From positions 2,692,441 through 2,756,440 of the forward strand of contig BCKC01000001.1 of the NCBI GenBank assembly GCA_001600455.1: 64,000 bases of DNA, written 5' to 3'. Made by a program: the position numbers and the translations under genes. Source of the DNA: Endocalyx cinctus. Taxonomy: Eukaryota; Ascomycota; Sordariomycetes; Amphisphaeriales; Apiosporaceae. Positions within the stretch are counted from its first letter, which is position 1; each line of letters begins with the position of its first letter. Shown here in pieces: positions 1 through 10,542 of the stretch. The notes beneath the pieces are model-generated. The model was not told where the DNA came from and did no database searches. It was given only the letters and a program-made list of their open reading frames with translations.

Positions 1-233
1 CAGCTTGAGCCATTTTCATTCGGTAGGGACAAACAACGTGCAGCATACCATTGGGACATCTCACATTAAGTCTGAAATGGGAAATGAGTATTCCCGTCCT
101 TTGGGAGGACAATTTACATATAACCTGCATGCTTCCCAAAGAATGAAGCTTAACAATAACTCTAAATCATCACATCAGAACCTTCTTTCTTTTTTATCTT
201 TACTTCTCATCAGTGTATAAACTAATTCTAATC
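1..233 (+). promoter_or_regulatory. Upstream region of the cupredoxin/ferritin-like gene
   Basis: No gene is supported here. The last ~60 bases before the start codon are pyrimidine-rich (CTTTCTTTTTT at about 184-196), as is common in leaders of filamentous fungi. An open frame covers positions 5-220 but starts only with TTG and has no recognisable protein features, so it is treated as leader or promoter sequence. Confidence 0.4.
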
Positions 234-2433
234 ATGAAATATACGGAAATGGCCTCAAAGTGGTCTTCTTCCCTTCTTCTTGGGATGGCGGTCGTCGCCA
301 ATGCCGCACACTACGAAGTCACGGTTGGCAAGGGAAGTCAGCTAAAGTTTGAGCCAGAGACATTGGCCGCTCAAGTAGGAGACACTATCACGTATTCTTT
401 CTTCGCAAAAGTAAGGCATTTACCATTTACTGGCTTTATTTATTACTTATACACCAGACGCTAACTCGAGACATCTACAGAATCACGCAGTCGCGCAATC
501 TACATTTGATGATCCATGCCATCTCAAGGACAACGGCATATTCTCGGGTTTCACCCCGAATACCTCTCCCGACGTCGCGGCGCCGACCACCTTCACCATC
601 ACGGTGAACGACACCAAGCCGCTTTGGTTCTACTGCCCCCAAACAAACGGCAATCACTGTCAAAGTGGAATGGTTCACTCCATTAATGCGTATGTCTCTA
701 TAAATTTCATCATGCCGGAAAAGAAATATAATGGTAGACAAGAAAAAAAAAACTAACGACATGTGTTAAATAGTCCCGCTACCGGCAATACTTTTGACGC
801 ATACAAAGCCAAGGCACAGCAGGCCGCGACCCCCAGTACTCCTTCGCCGGACACGCTACCGGCTGGTGGCCTGCGGAAACTTCATATTGATGTTGGATTC
901 AATGGGAACTTGGTGTTCAACCCGAACAATGTGACCGAGCCAATCGGCACTGTCATCGAATTCGGGTATAACCCAGCCGTAAGTTATTTTCTTAACTTAT
1001 ATTTTCATTCTACTTTGATACCTATATACATGCCTACATATAATTTCGTGGAGATGAAATATGTTACTAACATTTTTAAAAAATAGAATCATTCCATAGT
1101 TCAATCCTCCTTCAACGAGCCATGCCAGCCCCTAAAGACCGGCGGATTTGCCGCTCCCTTCTTCCCCACGCAGCAATCCCCCTCGGGCGTAACCTTCGAG
1201 GTCACGGTAACAAACGGGGACCCGGTCTGGTTCTACTGCGCGCAGACGGCCAAGACGCACTGCCAAGCGGGGATGGTCGGGTCCATTAACGCCGCCGTCT
1301 CGGGCGACAAGACGTTCGACGCCTTCCGGGATTTAGCGTCCAAGGCTCCCCCGAGCACCATCACCGCCGACACCCCGCTCGTGGGCGCCCTCAAGGTGAA
1401 CGGGACGCTGATCCCGACCGTCGGCGGCGCCGTCCTGAACGCGACCCTCGCGCTCGACCCGTCCCTCGCGTACGACGCCCCGCCGGCGCCCGGAACCCCG
1501 TACAACCCGTACGTGGGCGGCATGGCGGGCGGGAACGAGCCGTCCGAGTACGGCTGGGCAGCTACGCTATCGGACGAGGCCGCGGAGTTCCTGCGCGCTC
1601 TCCAGCTGATCGACAACCTCGTCGTCGCCGTGCTGCTGGAGGGGTACGCGCGGCTCCGATCCGGCGGGGCGTGGTCCGGGGCATACCCGGCGTCGATCGT
1701 CGACACGATCGGCACGCTCGCGGCGCAGGGCCTGATCCGCCGCAAGACGTACTCCGACTCCCTGACGCACTACGGGCGCGACTTGGTCCAGCCCTGCGCC
1801 GCGTCCGAGTACGACCTCCGGGCCGAGACCGTGGACGAGTGGCTCTCGACGGCGCTCAAGACCCTGACGATCTCGGCCGGGGCCTCCCTCGACGTGATCT
1901 CGCTCGCCGCGGCGTCGGCCGAGGACGCGTGGCTCGTGCCCGCGCTCGCGACCGCTTTCGGGTCGCAGACCCGCGTCCTCGCCGTCCTCAACATGATGCA
2001 GGGCCACGTGTCGGCGCCGGCACCCCGCGAGGCCGTGGTCCCTTACCAGCTCGCGCAGTCTTACATCGTCAGCGAGCACATGTCGCGATGCGGCGGCGCG
2101 AGCTCGTCCGCCAACGGTACCGATATCCCGGGCTTGACCGTGGTCCCGAAGACGACTAGCGGCAAGGACAAGCTCGCGAGCGTCGCCGTGACCGTTCCCG
2201 AGACGAAGGACGACGGCGACCTCTGGTTGGCTTGGATCGGCGCCTGGGGCTCCGGCGTCATATTCACGTCCGTGGACAAGACCGACGGCACGGCGGACGT
2301 GCCCGAGTCGATGTCGGGCCACGCTTGGGCCACGCTGACGACGGCTAAGGACGTCAAGGCGAGGGATCTAGAGACGGTGGCTGTAGCGGGGCCGGTTATG
2401 ATATGGACGAATCAGCCGTGGTCACCTTCATGA
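234..2433 (+). CDS. Secreted protein with two cupredoxin domains and a ferritin-like (Rds1-type) domain
   Basis: Exons 234-410, 481-689, 774-978 and 1087-2433 join in frame to 645 aa; an alternative ATG lies at 249. The N-terminus has a signal peptide (SSSLLLGMAVVANA). Domain 1 (about aa 25-150) has cupredoxin ligands His61, Cys111 (WFYC), His118 and Met123. Domain 2 (about aa 155-290) repeats this as His199, Cys248, His255 and Met260. The part after about aa 310 is helical, with LEGYARLRSG and AASAEDAWLVPALA segments resembling fungal ferritin-like/Rds1 proteins, and SEHMSRC near its end. Cupredoxin modules of fungal extracellular serine-rich proteins bind type-1 copper; the ferritin-like half suggests a second metal or stress role, which is inference. 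Both cupredoxin units have an intron at the same place, just before the first His, which points to internal duplication. The last exon is much more GC-rich than the rest. Function unproven. Confidence 0.88.
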
Positions 2434-3432
2434 GCTTGACGGTGGTTGGTTATCTCTTTTTGAATCACGAATCATATTTTTTTAATGTCATCTTTCTATA
2501 GATAGAGTGGGGGCCGGCGTTTAGGGAGACTTCTAGGTTTGCATATTCTAATACTGAAATCCATATATTATTCTAAACATCCTTCGCCTGTATAATGCAT
2601 GTCACTTATAACCTGCATATTAGGGACAGCAAATAATAGGAGATAATACCAGACGGGCGGAATAAAAAATTGGGGCATATATGTAGACAAAAATGCCTTA
2701 AAATAGATCGATCACGCACGCAGTCAGAAAAGGAGGTGTGATCGGCTACATATGTATGTAAATGTACCTGGACATAGCATACCCCCCTTCAGGCTGGGAT
2801 TTGAAGCGGGTCGATGTCATATTTCGAGCATAATCTATCATGTGAAATTATGCTATCATGATGATTCGATATTGTGCAGCTTATGCCACTTTTCAAATAG
2901 TACCGATCAGTGTTACAAAAGAGTTCGTGTTTTTAGAATGGCGACTATTTATTAAAGATCGTACATTCATCATACTCACTAAAGCAATACAAAATTGGCC
3001 CATTTCCTTTTTCCAAAACTCCCTAGTCGCCGACTTCGTTGCATGTAAAGATCGAAAATTCATCGCGCCAACCAGTCCAGTGAGTGAAGATAACAAAGGC
3101 TAACCCAGTCCGACTCCCTATTATACCCCTTCTACTCTCATCTCTTCCATACGCTAGGTGGCTGTCCATGCTAAAATTCGAAAAAAAAGAAACAAAAAAA
3201 AAAAAAAACACCCTTTTCTTTCCTGACGTTCAACTATAGTTGTTCTTAGTCTCGCTCATTTTGTCTAGTTCCTCCAGAGCAATGCTTTAAACACTCTAAA
3301 AGAGAAGGGTAAAATATTGTGTACTGAGATAATCTATACAGAGATGCTATCCAATCTTTCTTAAAATGCACATTCTCTATATGCCTCAAGGGTTAAAATC
3401 TAATGCTAAATCTACCTTGTCGCGAATTTGGT
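2434..3432. other. Intergenic spacer between two convergent genes
   Basis: AT-rich. It holds the 3' ends of the cupredoxin gene and, on the other strand, of the Zn2Cys6 gene. There is a poly-A tract at 3195-3209 and a few short open frames below 85 codons with no protein features. I see no RNA gene. Confidence 0.5.
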
Positions 3433-5932
3433 CTATTGAGTAATGTTAGTAGTCTCTTCCTCTAAATAGGCACCAAGCTTAAGCTTACCTCTCATACCCC
3501 CGAGAGCTTCGAAAGCAGTAGAATAATTCTCAAGCGTCGCTAAGACAGATAGAAGTCCTTGCTGAAGACGGCTACGTAAATCATCCACCAGGGGGTCAAA
3601 CCCGTTACAATTAGTAACAGGGTGGATCAGTTCCATCCTGTCCTTGACCATGAGTAAAGAATAACTGCACTGCATGGCGCAGCACGCAAAAGTTGGCATT
3701 GTCCTGGGCGTGAATAACGTGGAATTGGGGCCCAAGTATAATGGCGTGTCGCATATTTGGCCTGTTGGATTAGGGTATGGTAGAGCATCAAAAGCATTCG
3801 CAATCGTCAACGCAGATTTCAGACATATCTTCGACGAGTGATGCGTGGTAAACGGAAAGTTCATTATAGCAGATGGCTGAGAAATCCCGTTGTCGCCGTT
3901 GAATTTAGGGGAGGAGCCATTCGAAAGGGTCGGGGAAAGAGATTCAGATATGTGATGCGATTGAACCGGTGAAGTGGTGTTTAGTGTCGGGGTGCAGCAT
4001 GCCTGCAAATGGCTCGGTTCGGGACTTTCTGCCTCTTTGTCTGCTGTACTATTGAGATCACAGTGTTTACCAGAAAACACTGCTAGATCAAAGAATGCAC
4101 AATAACGGTGGACTTTGATTCGAGCACTGTAGGGAAACGCATATATTAATACACTGCAAACCCACGAGCACTAGGTGCGTACCTATTTAACTTAATTCTT
4201 GACAAGCATTTGAGGGAATGGGCTAGAACCGCCTCGTTCCTGTCAACGGATTGCGTCAAGGGACAATCCGAAGTATAGCTCTCGGCTTTGTTGACTAAGG
4301 GTTCGAGGAGGCTCTCAAGTTCTCGCATGCGGACGAATACTCGGCTCATGTCAATTTGCGCTTTCCTGGCGTTGTTGAATTCTATGACAAATTGTGTAGC
4401 CGCAAGGATAGCTTGTTGAGCTTGGATAAACAGTGGCCATGCCTGTTTAATGATGATTATGGTTAGCTTTAATAATAAGAAGACTCCAAAGAAGGACGTC
4501 GCACCTCAGAATCGGCCAGAGTTGTGGGGTACTGAGCTGTGAAACTAGAAGCGAAGACCTCAAACGTCGGTTGCTATTACCTATTAGCCAATGAAATAAT
4601 ATGAATTAGAACATCCACCATATTACATACCGTATTACTGACGATGGAACCCTGGCAAACACATATGTACGTCATCCACCAGATACGGCGACGAGCCTCG
4701 GAATACTCGTCCTCCACGTCACTTCTCATGTGAAGGAATAATGACATGGCAGAGACCAAAGCCGATCCAGCTCTAGCCCTCATTTTCTTTAGATTTCCGC
4801 GCTGCGCATATTCGTACACACTCAAGAGGTCGAGCGCGATGATGCTCTCGAGTTCCGGAGGTACCTTCGGGTGTAACTTTTCTCGAAATATCGTATGTTC
4901 GTCGTCATCTAGCGCTTTTGGCGGTTCGACTGAAGACTCCGGTCGTTCATTCTCGCTCTCGATGCTTTCTAACGATGATTTAGCAAGAAAATGGGCGTAA
5001 GTACGTCTCCACCGGATCGATTCTTCGCTTAGCGGTGCCGGGTCCTGAGGACAAGGTATAAGTGCAAGTATAGCCGATAGCGCAAGGCTCACGGCCGATG
5101 ATGGCTCCACCAGCTTATCTCTCTGATTCTCCAGAAGCGGCACGGGCTGGTCGGCTACCGGCCCGTATTCTGGCGCCGGGAAGATGGGAAAGTAGGGGTG
5201 TATCCAAATATAGTAGGCATTCAAACTATCGCGTCTTCGTGAGCTAATATCTAATAGCATAAACTTTGGATATCACTTACATAGCTGCATCATCACCTCC
5301 ATAGGTCCTCACCATAGGTACCTTTGCGCCAAGGGAGACATCGACCATGGGGTCTTGGAAGAGTTGATCATAGATCGCATCACTATCTCTCCAGACATCA
5401 TTCAAGGGCTTCAGACCGGCGCCTGGATCTATGTAATTCTCGAGGAAAAGAGCTACAAATGGTCAATATGGAAGTTAGACAAACTACCGAGGATCTTAAT
5501 CTAGATAACGTACGTTCTTGCGGTACTTCCTCAGATTTACTAGGCAGCGCAAGACCTAAATCTTGGTAATCAGACAGCGGGCGGGACTTTTTGCGAACAC
5601 GAGGACCTCCTCGTCTACTTGGCTTATACAGGCACTCGCGATCTTTGGTGATGCACTACAACAGTTAGCGTCCTGCTACGCCCCTCGGGGGGGGTTCAGA
5701 ATCACACATACACTTGCGCAGGGGTGTTCGCCATTACACCTAGTTCGCGATTGACGGCTGGAATGTCGTTAACATAAAATATCTCGCCGGGAAAGGAGAT
5801 ATAGTGTTCTCGTAGGGATATATGCTTGACTACGTACCATGAGAGGCAGGCGTTTTTGACGGGAGGTATAGCGAACTTTTTTCGCGGCGGCGCAACTTGT
5901 CCGTTAGACCTCGCTAAGTCCCCTTCGGTCAT
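3433..5932 (-). CDS. Zn2Cys6 fungal transcription factor
   Basis: Eight exons in transcription order: 5932-5838, 5757-5712, 5655-5514, 5452-5281, 5243-4631, 4573-4505, 4442-4183 and 4126-3433, giving 696 aa in one frame. Splicing assembles a perfect binuclear zinc cluster from three exons: Cys29, 32, 39, 45, 48 and 55, with spacing C-x2-C-x6-C-x5-C-x2-C-x6-C, followed by a basic linker (YKPSRRGGPRVRKKSRP). The middle region holds the fungal-specific regulatory domain, including NAYYIWIHPYFPIFPAP, ARRRIWWMTYICVCQGS and AWPLFIQAQQAIL. The C-terminus is a Ser/Thr/Pro-rich tail ending in a helix. It is a nuclear sequence-specific regulator; targets cannot be read from sequence. Introns are short (37-80 bp). 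The 37-bp intron 5244-5280 is unusually small but needed for continuity. A 46-bp exon encodes the centre of the zinc cluster, so exon skipping would abolish DNA binding. Confidence 0.9.
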
Positions 5933-7592
5933 GATGCCGAAAAGTAATTACTTTTCCCTTTTAGCGTATTTCCGAACTAATAAGACGAGCGCAGGATGAT
6001 TCAACTAATGAGTAAGTTTAAGATCCCGGAACGGATATATCTATTAAGAATTCGCTCTTGATATGGAGACTCGGAGCGATGGTGGGGATAGAGAAGTACT
6101 TGAAGAGTATTACCCGGGTCGAATTACCTAGGAATAAAGAACGACTACCTGGTCGTATCTGATGAGTCGGATCATGCGGATTTTGGTCTCCCAAAGAACA
6201 GAGTAGATCTATTAACAAGAAAATTCCCAGATACCTGGAAAGCGGGGTTATGTACGAGGTAAACAGCCACAAAGTCAATCATATCATTTGCGTATCAAAT
6301 AAGAATTTCGGGTGTTCAAATTCATTTGAGCATCAAGGGGGTCGCTGGTAAAATATTCCCTACATACTGTACTTAAGTAAGTAATAGGTATCTTTGGAGT
6401 GACTTAAGTGCTGATAAGAATATATAATTAAGTGGTATGATATTGGGGGTTGTATTGGTAATCGAAAAAAAGATATCGCATATTAAAGAAATAAGAGGGA
6501 GAGATAGAAAATGTTAAGTATATAACGCAATATATTACTTTAATATTAACAAGTGTTAACAAGCATTAACATAAATAAATACCTAGGTATTAATGTATAT
6601 TTTAAAAACAACACCTTTCTTTGACCCCCACCCACATTTCATTCCAACCCTCGAACCCTCTCTTCCCCCGGTATCAGTCAGTATCTTTTAACTACGCGTA
6701 GACATGTACCGTACCAACACCATTTTCATCCTGGACTAACACCTTAAAAGGTAGCATGATCATCCAAGTTATCTAACCCACTACGTATCTATTCTTGTCA
6801 ATCCAAGTTTTCGGTATATGTTATTTTAAGATATCATCATAATGTTGTATGGAATATCAGAAAAATCTGCTCACTGACATGTTAAGGTCTGGGCATATAT
6901 TTGTATCTGATTGGCGAATACCAGATACTTCCCAATCGCCTAAAAGTGTCATCTCCGTTCCCTTGACATCACCCATGTCAAAACCAAAAGATATACCAAT
7001 CTTGAACCAATAATCGGGATACCCGGTAATCGAACACTGCAGAAGATATGCAGCGTTACCATAAAGCAGAATGAATGATGAAAAAAAAAAAGAAGGATAC
7101 TTTACTATCGGGGACCACTGAGGGAAAATCCCTCCATAGAATCGCGATCTTCAGGCAGTTTCGCCAATATTCAATATTTTAATATGCAACTGAAGCCTGC
7201 GCTGTCTGTCGGCTGCTTCAACCGGACAAATAATCTGACCTGCATTTGCCATTCGAATCGCAAAGTACTACCGAAAATGAGATTCTGGGCTGCCGGGGGT
7301 CCTTGGACTACCCGTTCTGTCAAATAGAAAACTCCACATTCAGCTCTAATCCCTACTCCCTAATTACACATTAAAAAAAATATGTTACTTTCTCGCGCCA
7401 TTGTTNCCCCCCCCCCCCCCAATACGCCCAATTGCCAATTCATTCAACCCAGTACAAATGAAACCCTATCCCGCGCCACCTTTCAATTTGGCCAGAATGG
7501 CATATCTCCAATCGCATCCATCTCGTATTCAAATACTTATGAGCAATACTTCCCTTACGATCATCACTACCGGCTGAACCAGCTTCGAGTGA
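5933..7592. other. Intergenic spacer with one ambiguous base
   Basis: AT-rich spacer upstream of the Zn2Cys6 gene and downstream of the four-TM gene. It contains poly-A runs (7079-7091, 7372-7380) and a poly-C run interrupted by one N at 7406, probably an assembly uncertainty in a homopolymer. Open frames here (6018-6278 minus, 7382-7678 plus) have no convincing protein signature. No RNA gene was recognised. Confidence 0.45.
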
Positions 7593-8527
7593 TTATATGC
7601 GGCTTCTCGAGGAAGAAGGAACTCGTCCGTGGCTGCTTCGAGAAGCTGTTGAAGGAGGATACGGAGGCCCTTCCCTGAATACAGGAAACCTTGACGGTCT
7701 ACTACTCATATGATCCCTGTCTAATCTAGGAGGAGGAGGTCGATGATGAGATCGGCTCCCCAAGTCCAACGATTTCGCCCTCGCTGACCGAGTTGTATAT
7801 TGGGCCTCGACATCCGCGCGGTTATGGACCTTGGGCCCAAATTGTACTTCCGGTTCCTGTAGATTGACGTTAGTCTGCGGGCAGGTGCGGGGAAGGGAGG
7901 CAGCCCGAATGAAGAAAAGAAAAAAGGAAGGGGAAGAAAAGAACAAGGAACAATGAAGTTACTTACCGCGTCATCATCGCTAATGGTTTTGTATAGTTTC
8001 ACTACCACCGGGAAGATTACGACGAGCACAAATGTCTCAAACCAGAGTAAGATGTTGATGCCGAGAGACCCCTTGACAAGCAGGACGTTCTTCACCGGCT
8101 TCGTCTCCGCGACGGAGAAGGCCGTGATCCAGCCGGCGAACATGACGGTCTCGAGGAGCGCGAACCACCAGCGCCAGACGTGCCTGTAAAAAGTGGCCAC
8201 GATCGCGTAAACGGTCGGGACGGAGCCGAAGATGGCGATCGCGGTGACGCAGACGACGGTGACGGGGTTCAGCTGCGCCGCCTCGTTGGCGGTCACGCCG
8301 ACGGCGACGAGGCTGCCCACGAGCTGCAGCAGCCGCACGGTGAAGATGAGCGCGTTGCTGTTATACCCGTACGGGTTCTCCCGCCCGCCCGGGTAGCGGC
8401 TGTCGATCGTGTACTCCATGTTGGTAGGGGACTTCCAGCCGCGCTTCGCTCGGAGGCTCTGAAACCTGTCGAGAGCGTTGCGACATTTCTCCGGCGTCTC
8501 CATCTCCTCTCGGTCGTAACGCGCCAT
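7593..8527 (-). CDS. Four-TM membrane protein (MARVEL-like topology)
   Basis: Two exons, 8527-7967 and 7856-7593, joined by a 110-bp GT-AG intron, encode 274 aa starting MARYDREEMETPEKC. Hydrophobic segments fit four TM helices within exon 1: ALIFTVRLLQLVGSLVAVGV, TVVCVTAIAIFGSVPTVYAI, WWFALLETVMFAGWITAFSV and GINILLWFETFVLVVIFPVV. The exon-2 tail is hydrophilic, rich in Arg, Ser and Pro (SRSHHRPPPPRLDRD), and probably cytosolic. Fungal four-TM proteins with a short N-terminus and a basic tail are often MARVEL-family, but I see no diagnostic motif, so this is a topology call. The start is the first ATG of the frame; upstream the frame stays open only from a non-ATG codon. An overlapping frame lies at 8361-8966 on the same strand. 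Confidence 0.75.
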
Positions 8528-8596
8528 CTTTGCTTCGCCGGTTTGACTGAGTGGATCTGTTGTGCTCCTTATGTCTCGGTCTCGGTTTTGGACCAA

Positions 8597-8966
8597 GGCT
8601 CTCGCTTCGATGACTGGCTGAGCGCGGTCGGTCTTGTGCTCCGAGCGGCGCTACTACCACGCTCTTTCTACTGGATTTCTTTGGTCGTGGTAAGTATCGC
8701 TGAGCTGGCTCAATGGAAACTCCTTCCAATGGTAAAGTATGGAGGGATGACTTCTTTTTCCAATTGGATGTCTCGTGATCTATAACGTTGCTAGCAAGGA
8801 TTAATTCGTCTTGCTCGTTCTTCTCAGGTTTATCCCAACGACGTGCTACAAGAACAAGCACAAATGCAAATAGTGCGCAAACAAAAAGATCTACGCACGG
8901 TAAAATGAAAGTGATGTCCATGGATGAAGCCATTGTGATGATGTGCTCTCTACTGGGTTTTGCCAT
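8597..8966 (-). other. Possible short upstream ORF or 5' exon with one TM segment
   Basis: An ATG at 8966 opens a frame reading MAKPSREHIITMASSMDITF followed by a strongly hydrophobic stretch (CVDLFVCALFAFVLVLVARR) and then a charged region. The frame continues to 8361, overlapping the start of the four-TM gene in another phase. The first half looks like a genuine membrane anchor. I could not find a donor/acceptor pair joining it in frame to the four-TM gene. It may be a small separate gene, an upstream ORF, or chance. Confidence 0.3.
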
Positions 8967-10542
8967 TGTTTATATGGGCGAAGACTTGCTTCGAACGTGA
9001 ACTATTATATTTCACAATCCATGAGTCACCTTTTATTATACTTCGTTATTCCTGGATTTCCATAATATTTTTCGAAGAATTAAGATATTCGTTTCTCACG
9101 ATAAATTTCCAGATGCTACACTTTTGACATATTTACTGGTTTCACCGTGATTCAAATGATTTCAAATTTGGTCGGGTTACACGATGCATCAGAACCAGAG
9201 ATGTCAGTAAAAACTCCGGGTACGGGTCCCCGTTCCACCGGTGGCCGCCACAGTGTATCACAGATAGACCAGGTGCATATTAGTTGAAGGTTACATCCAT
9301 ATATCACCTTACACAATCCTGTGATAAGTGTAGTCATATAAATACCTACTATATAGATACTTAATTAAGGGAGACCCTTGAATAAGAGATAGTCCGTAAA
9401 CAAAAACTTTCCCCCTTTCTTTTTCCCTCGGTAAATAAAAATGCGTTAACCTAAAAGTAATGAAGAAATTACGGTATTAAATAGCTTCATCTCAAGATAT
9501 CAACGGATTGGACTGTTGAAAAGGGGTACATCGTCATAGATCATTATTGTAGAGAATTATCGGCATGAGAGTAGGTACAAGAAAATATATATGTATCCAT
9601 TACATGCATGTACAGTATGTCTGAAACTTGTGACAGTCAACTGATGCATTTGCTCAATGGATATCAATGATACGGTCAGATATGGATTCTGGTCATTGTT
9701 TTCTTAAGAGTTCCTTATTGAGAAAAATGCATGTGATACGATCGGGAAGTTCACGGGTTATGATGTCAGACAGCAAGATTTATTATTAGTATCTGTACTA
9801 CCGTACCTAGGTACGGTACAGTAGTGTACTGTAGTGTATTCTACAGTGGTATACGGTAGGCTAATATAGCCTACATAGTACATACATATGAGACAGACTA
9901 GACTAAGATCTTGAAAGTAGACCGAGTTGCCGAGCGTTATTAGTGTAGTGTACAGTAGGTCAGCATCCATGGATATTGTGTAAAATCTACAGTTATGGAT
10001 ATGATAGTATAAAAATCATTGGATGGTGTCAATAGTTTAAAAGGCGGTAATATTAAAATAACCGCGACTCATTTATTGCTGTAAATAGGTTCGCATGGAA
10101 CCCACATGGGATGTGGCTTAAATTTTAACTTGGTGAATGACCTTTTCAAGCCTCTGTCTCGAGAGTTTAACTCCCCTGTATTCGGCCATTATCGGTACAA
10201 TCTGTCGCATTCCACTTAACTGTCTTTCTCTATCCGACGGCAATGAGTATACCCGTAAGTGGTTCTTTGAAAGAGTAGTACCTAAGTAATTATTACTTGT
10301 TTTTATTATCAATTATACATATCGTTTTTTTTTTTTTTGCTTCATTTCCCTCATAACGGGATTTATTCGTAGCTTGAGCTTTTATTTCATAGTAACAGCG
10401 CGTCTTTTGGACTTTGGTTTCTAAACTTATTTAGATACTCTAATTTTTTATATTATTTTTCTTTCCCTCTCTTCGCCGCATATCCGCATTCGTCCTGGTA
10501 AGCAAACAATAGAAAAAAGAAAAAAAGTAAAGAGACCCGAGA
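8967..10542. other. Intergenic spacer, AT-rich
   Basis: There is no gene I can support. Around 9787-9870 the sequence is dense in GTA/TAC units (repeated ACCGTACCTAGGTACGGTAC-like palindromic pieces), the same class of repeat seen elsewhere in the window. The last ~200 bases are T-rich and form the likely promoter and leader of the AFG1 gene. Confidence 0.45.

Noticed and set aside
5..220. 71-codon frame at the left edge
   Set aside because: Starts with TTG, has no protein features and ends in the pyrimidine-rich leader of the next gene.
1567..2322. 251-codon antisense frame and other shifted frames in the cupredoxin/ferritin gene
   Set aside because: Arg/Gly/Asp-rich composition typical of an antisense reading of a GC-rich exon; the sense frame has domain signatures.
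7382..7678. 98-codon plus-strand frame spanning the N and poly-C at 7406
   Set aside because: Starts in a homopolymer, crosses an ambiguous base and partly overlaps the opposite-strand gene's last exon.
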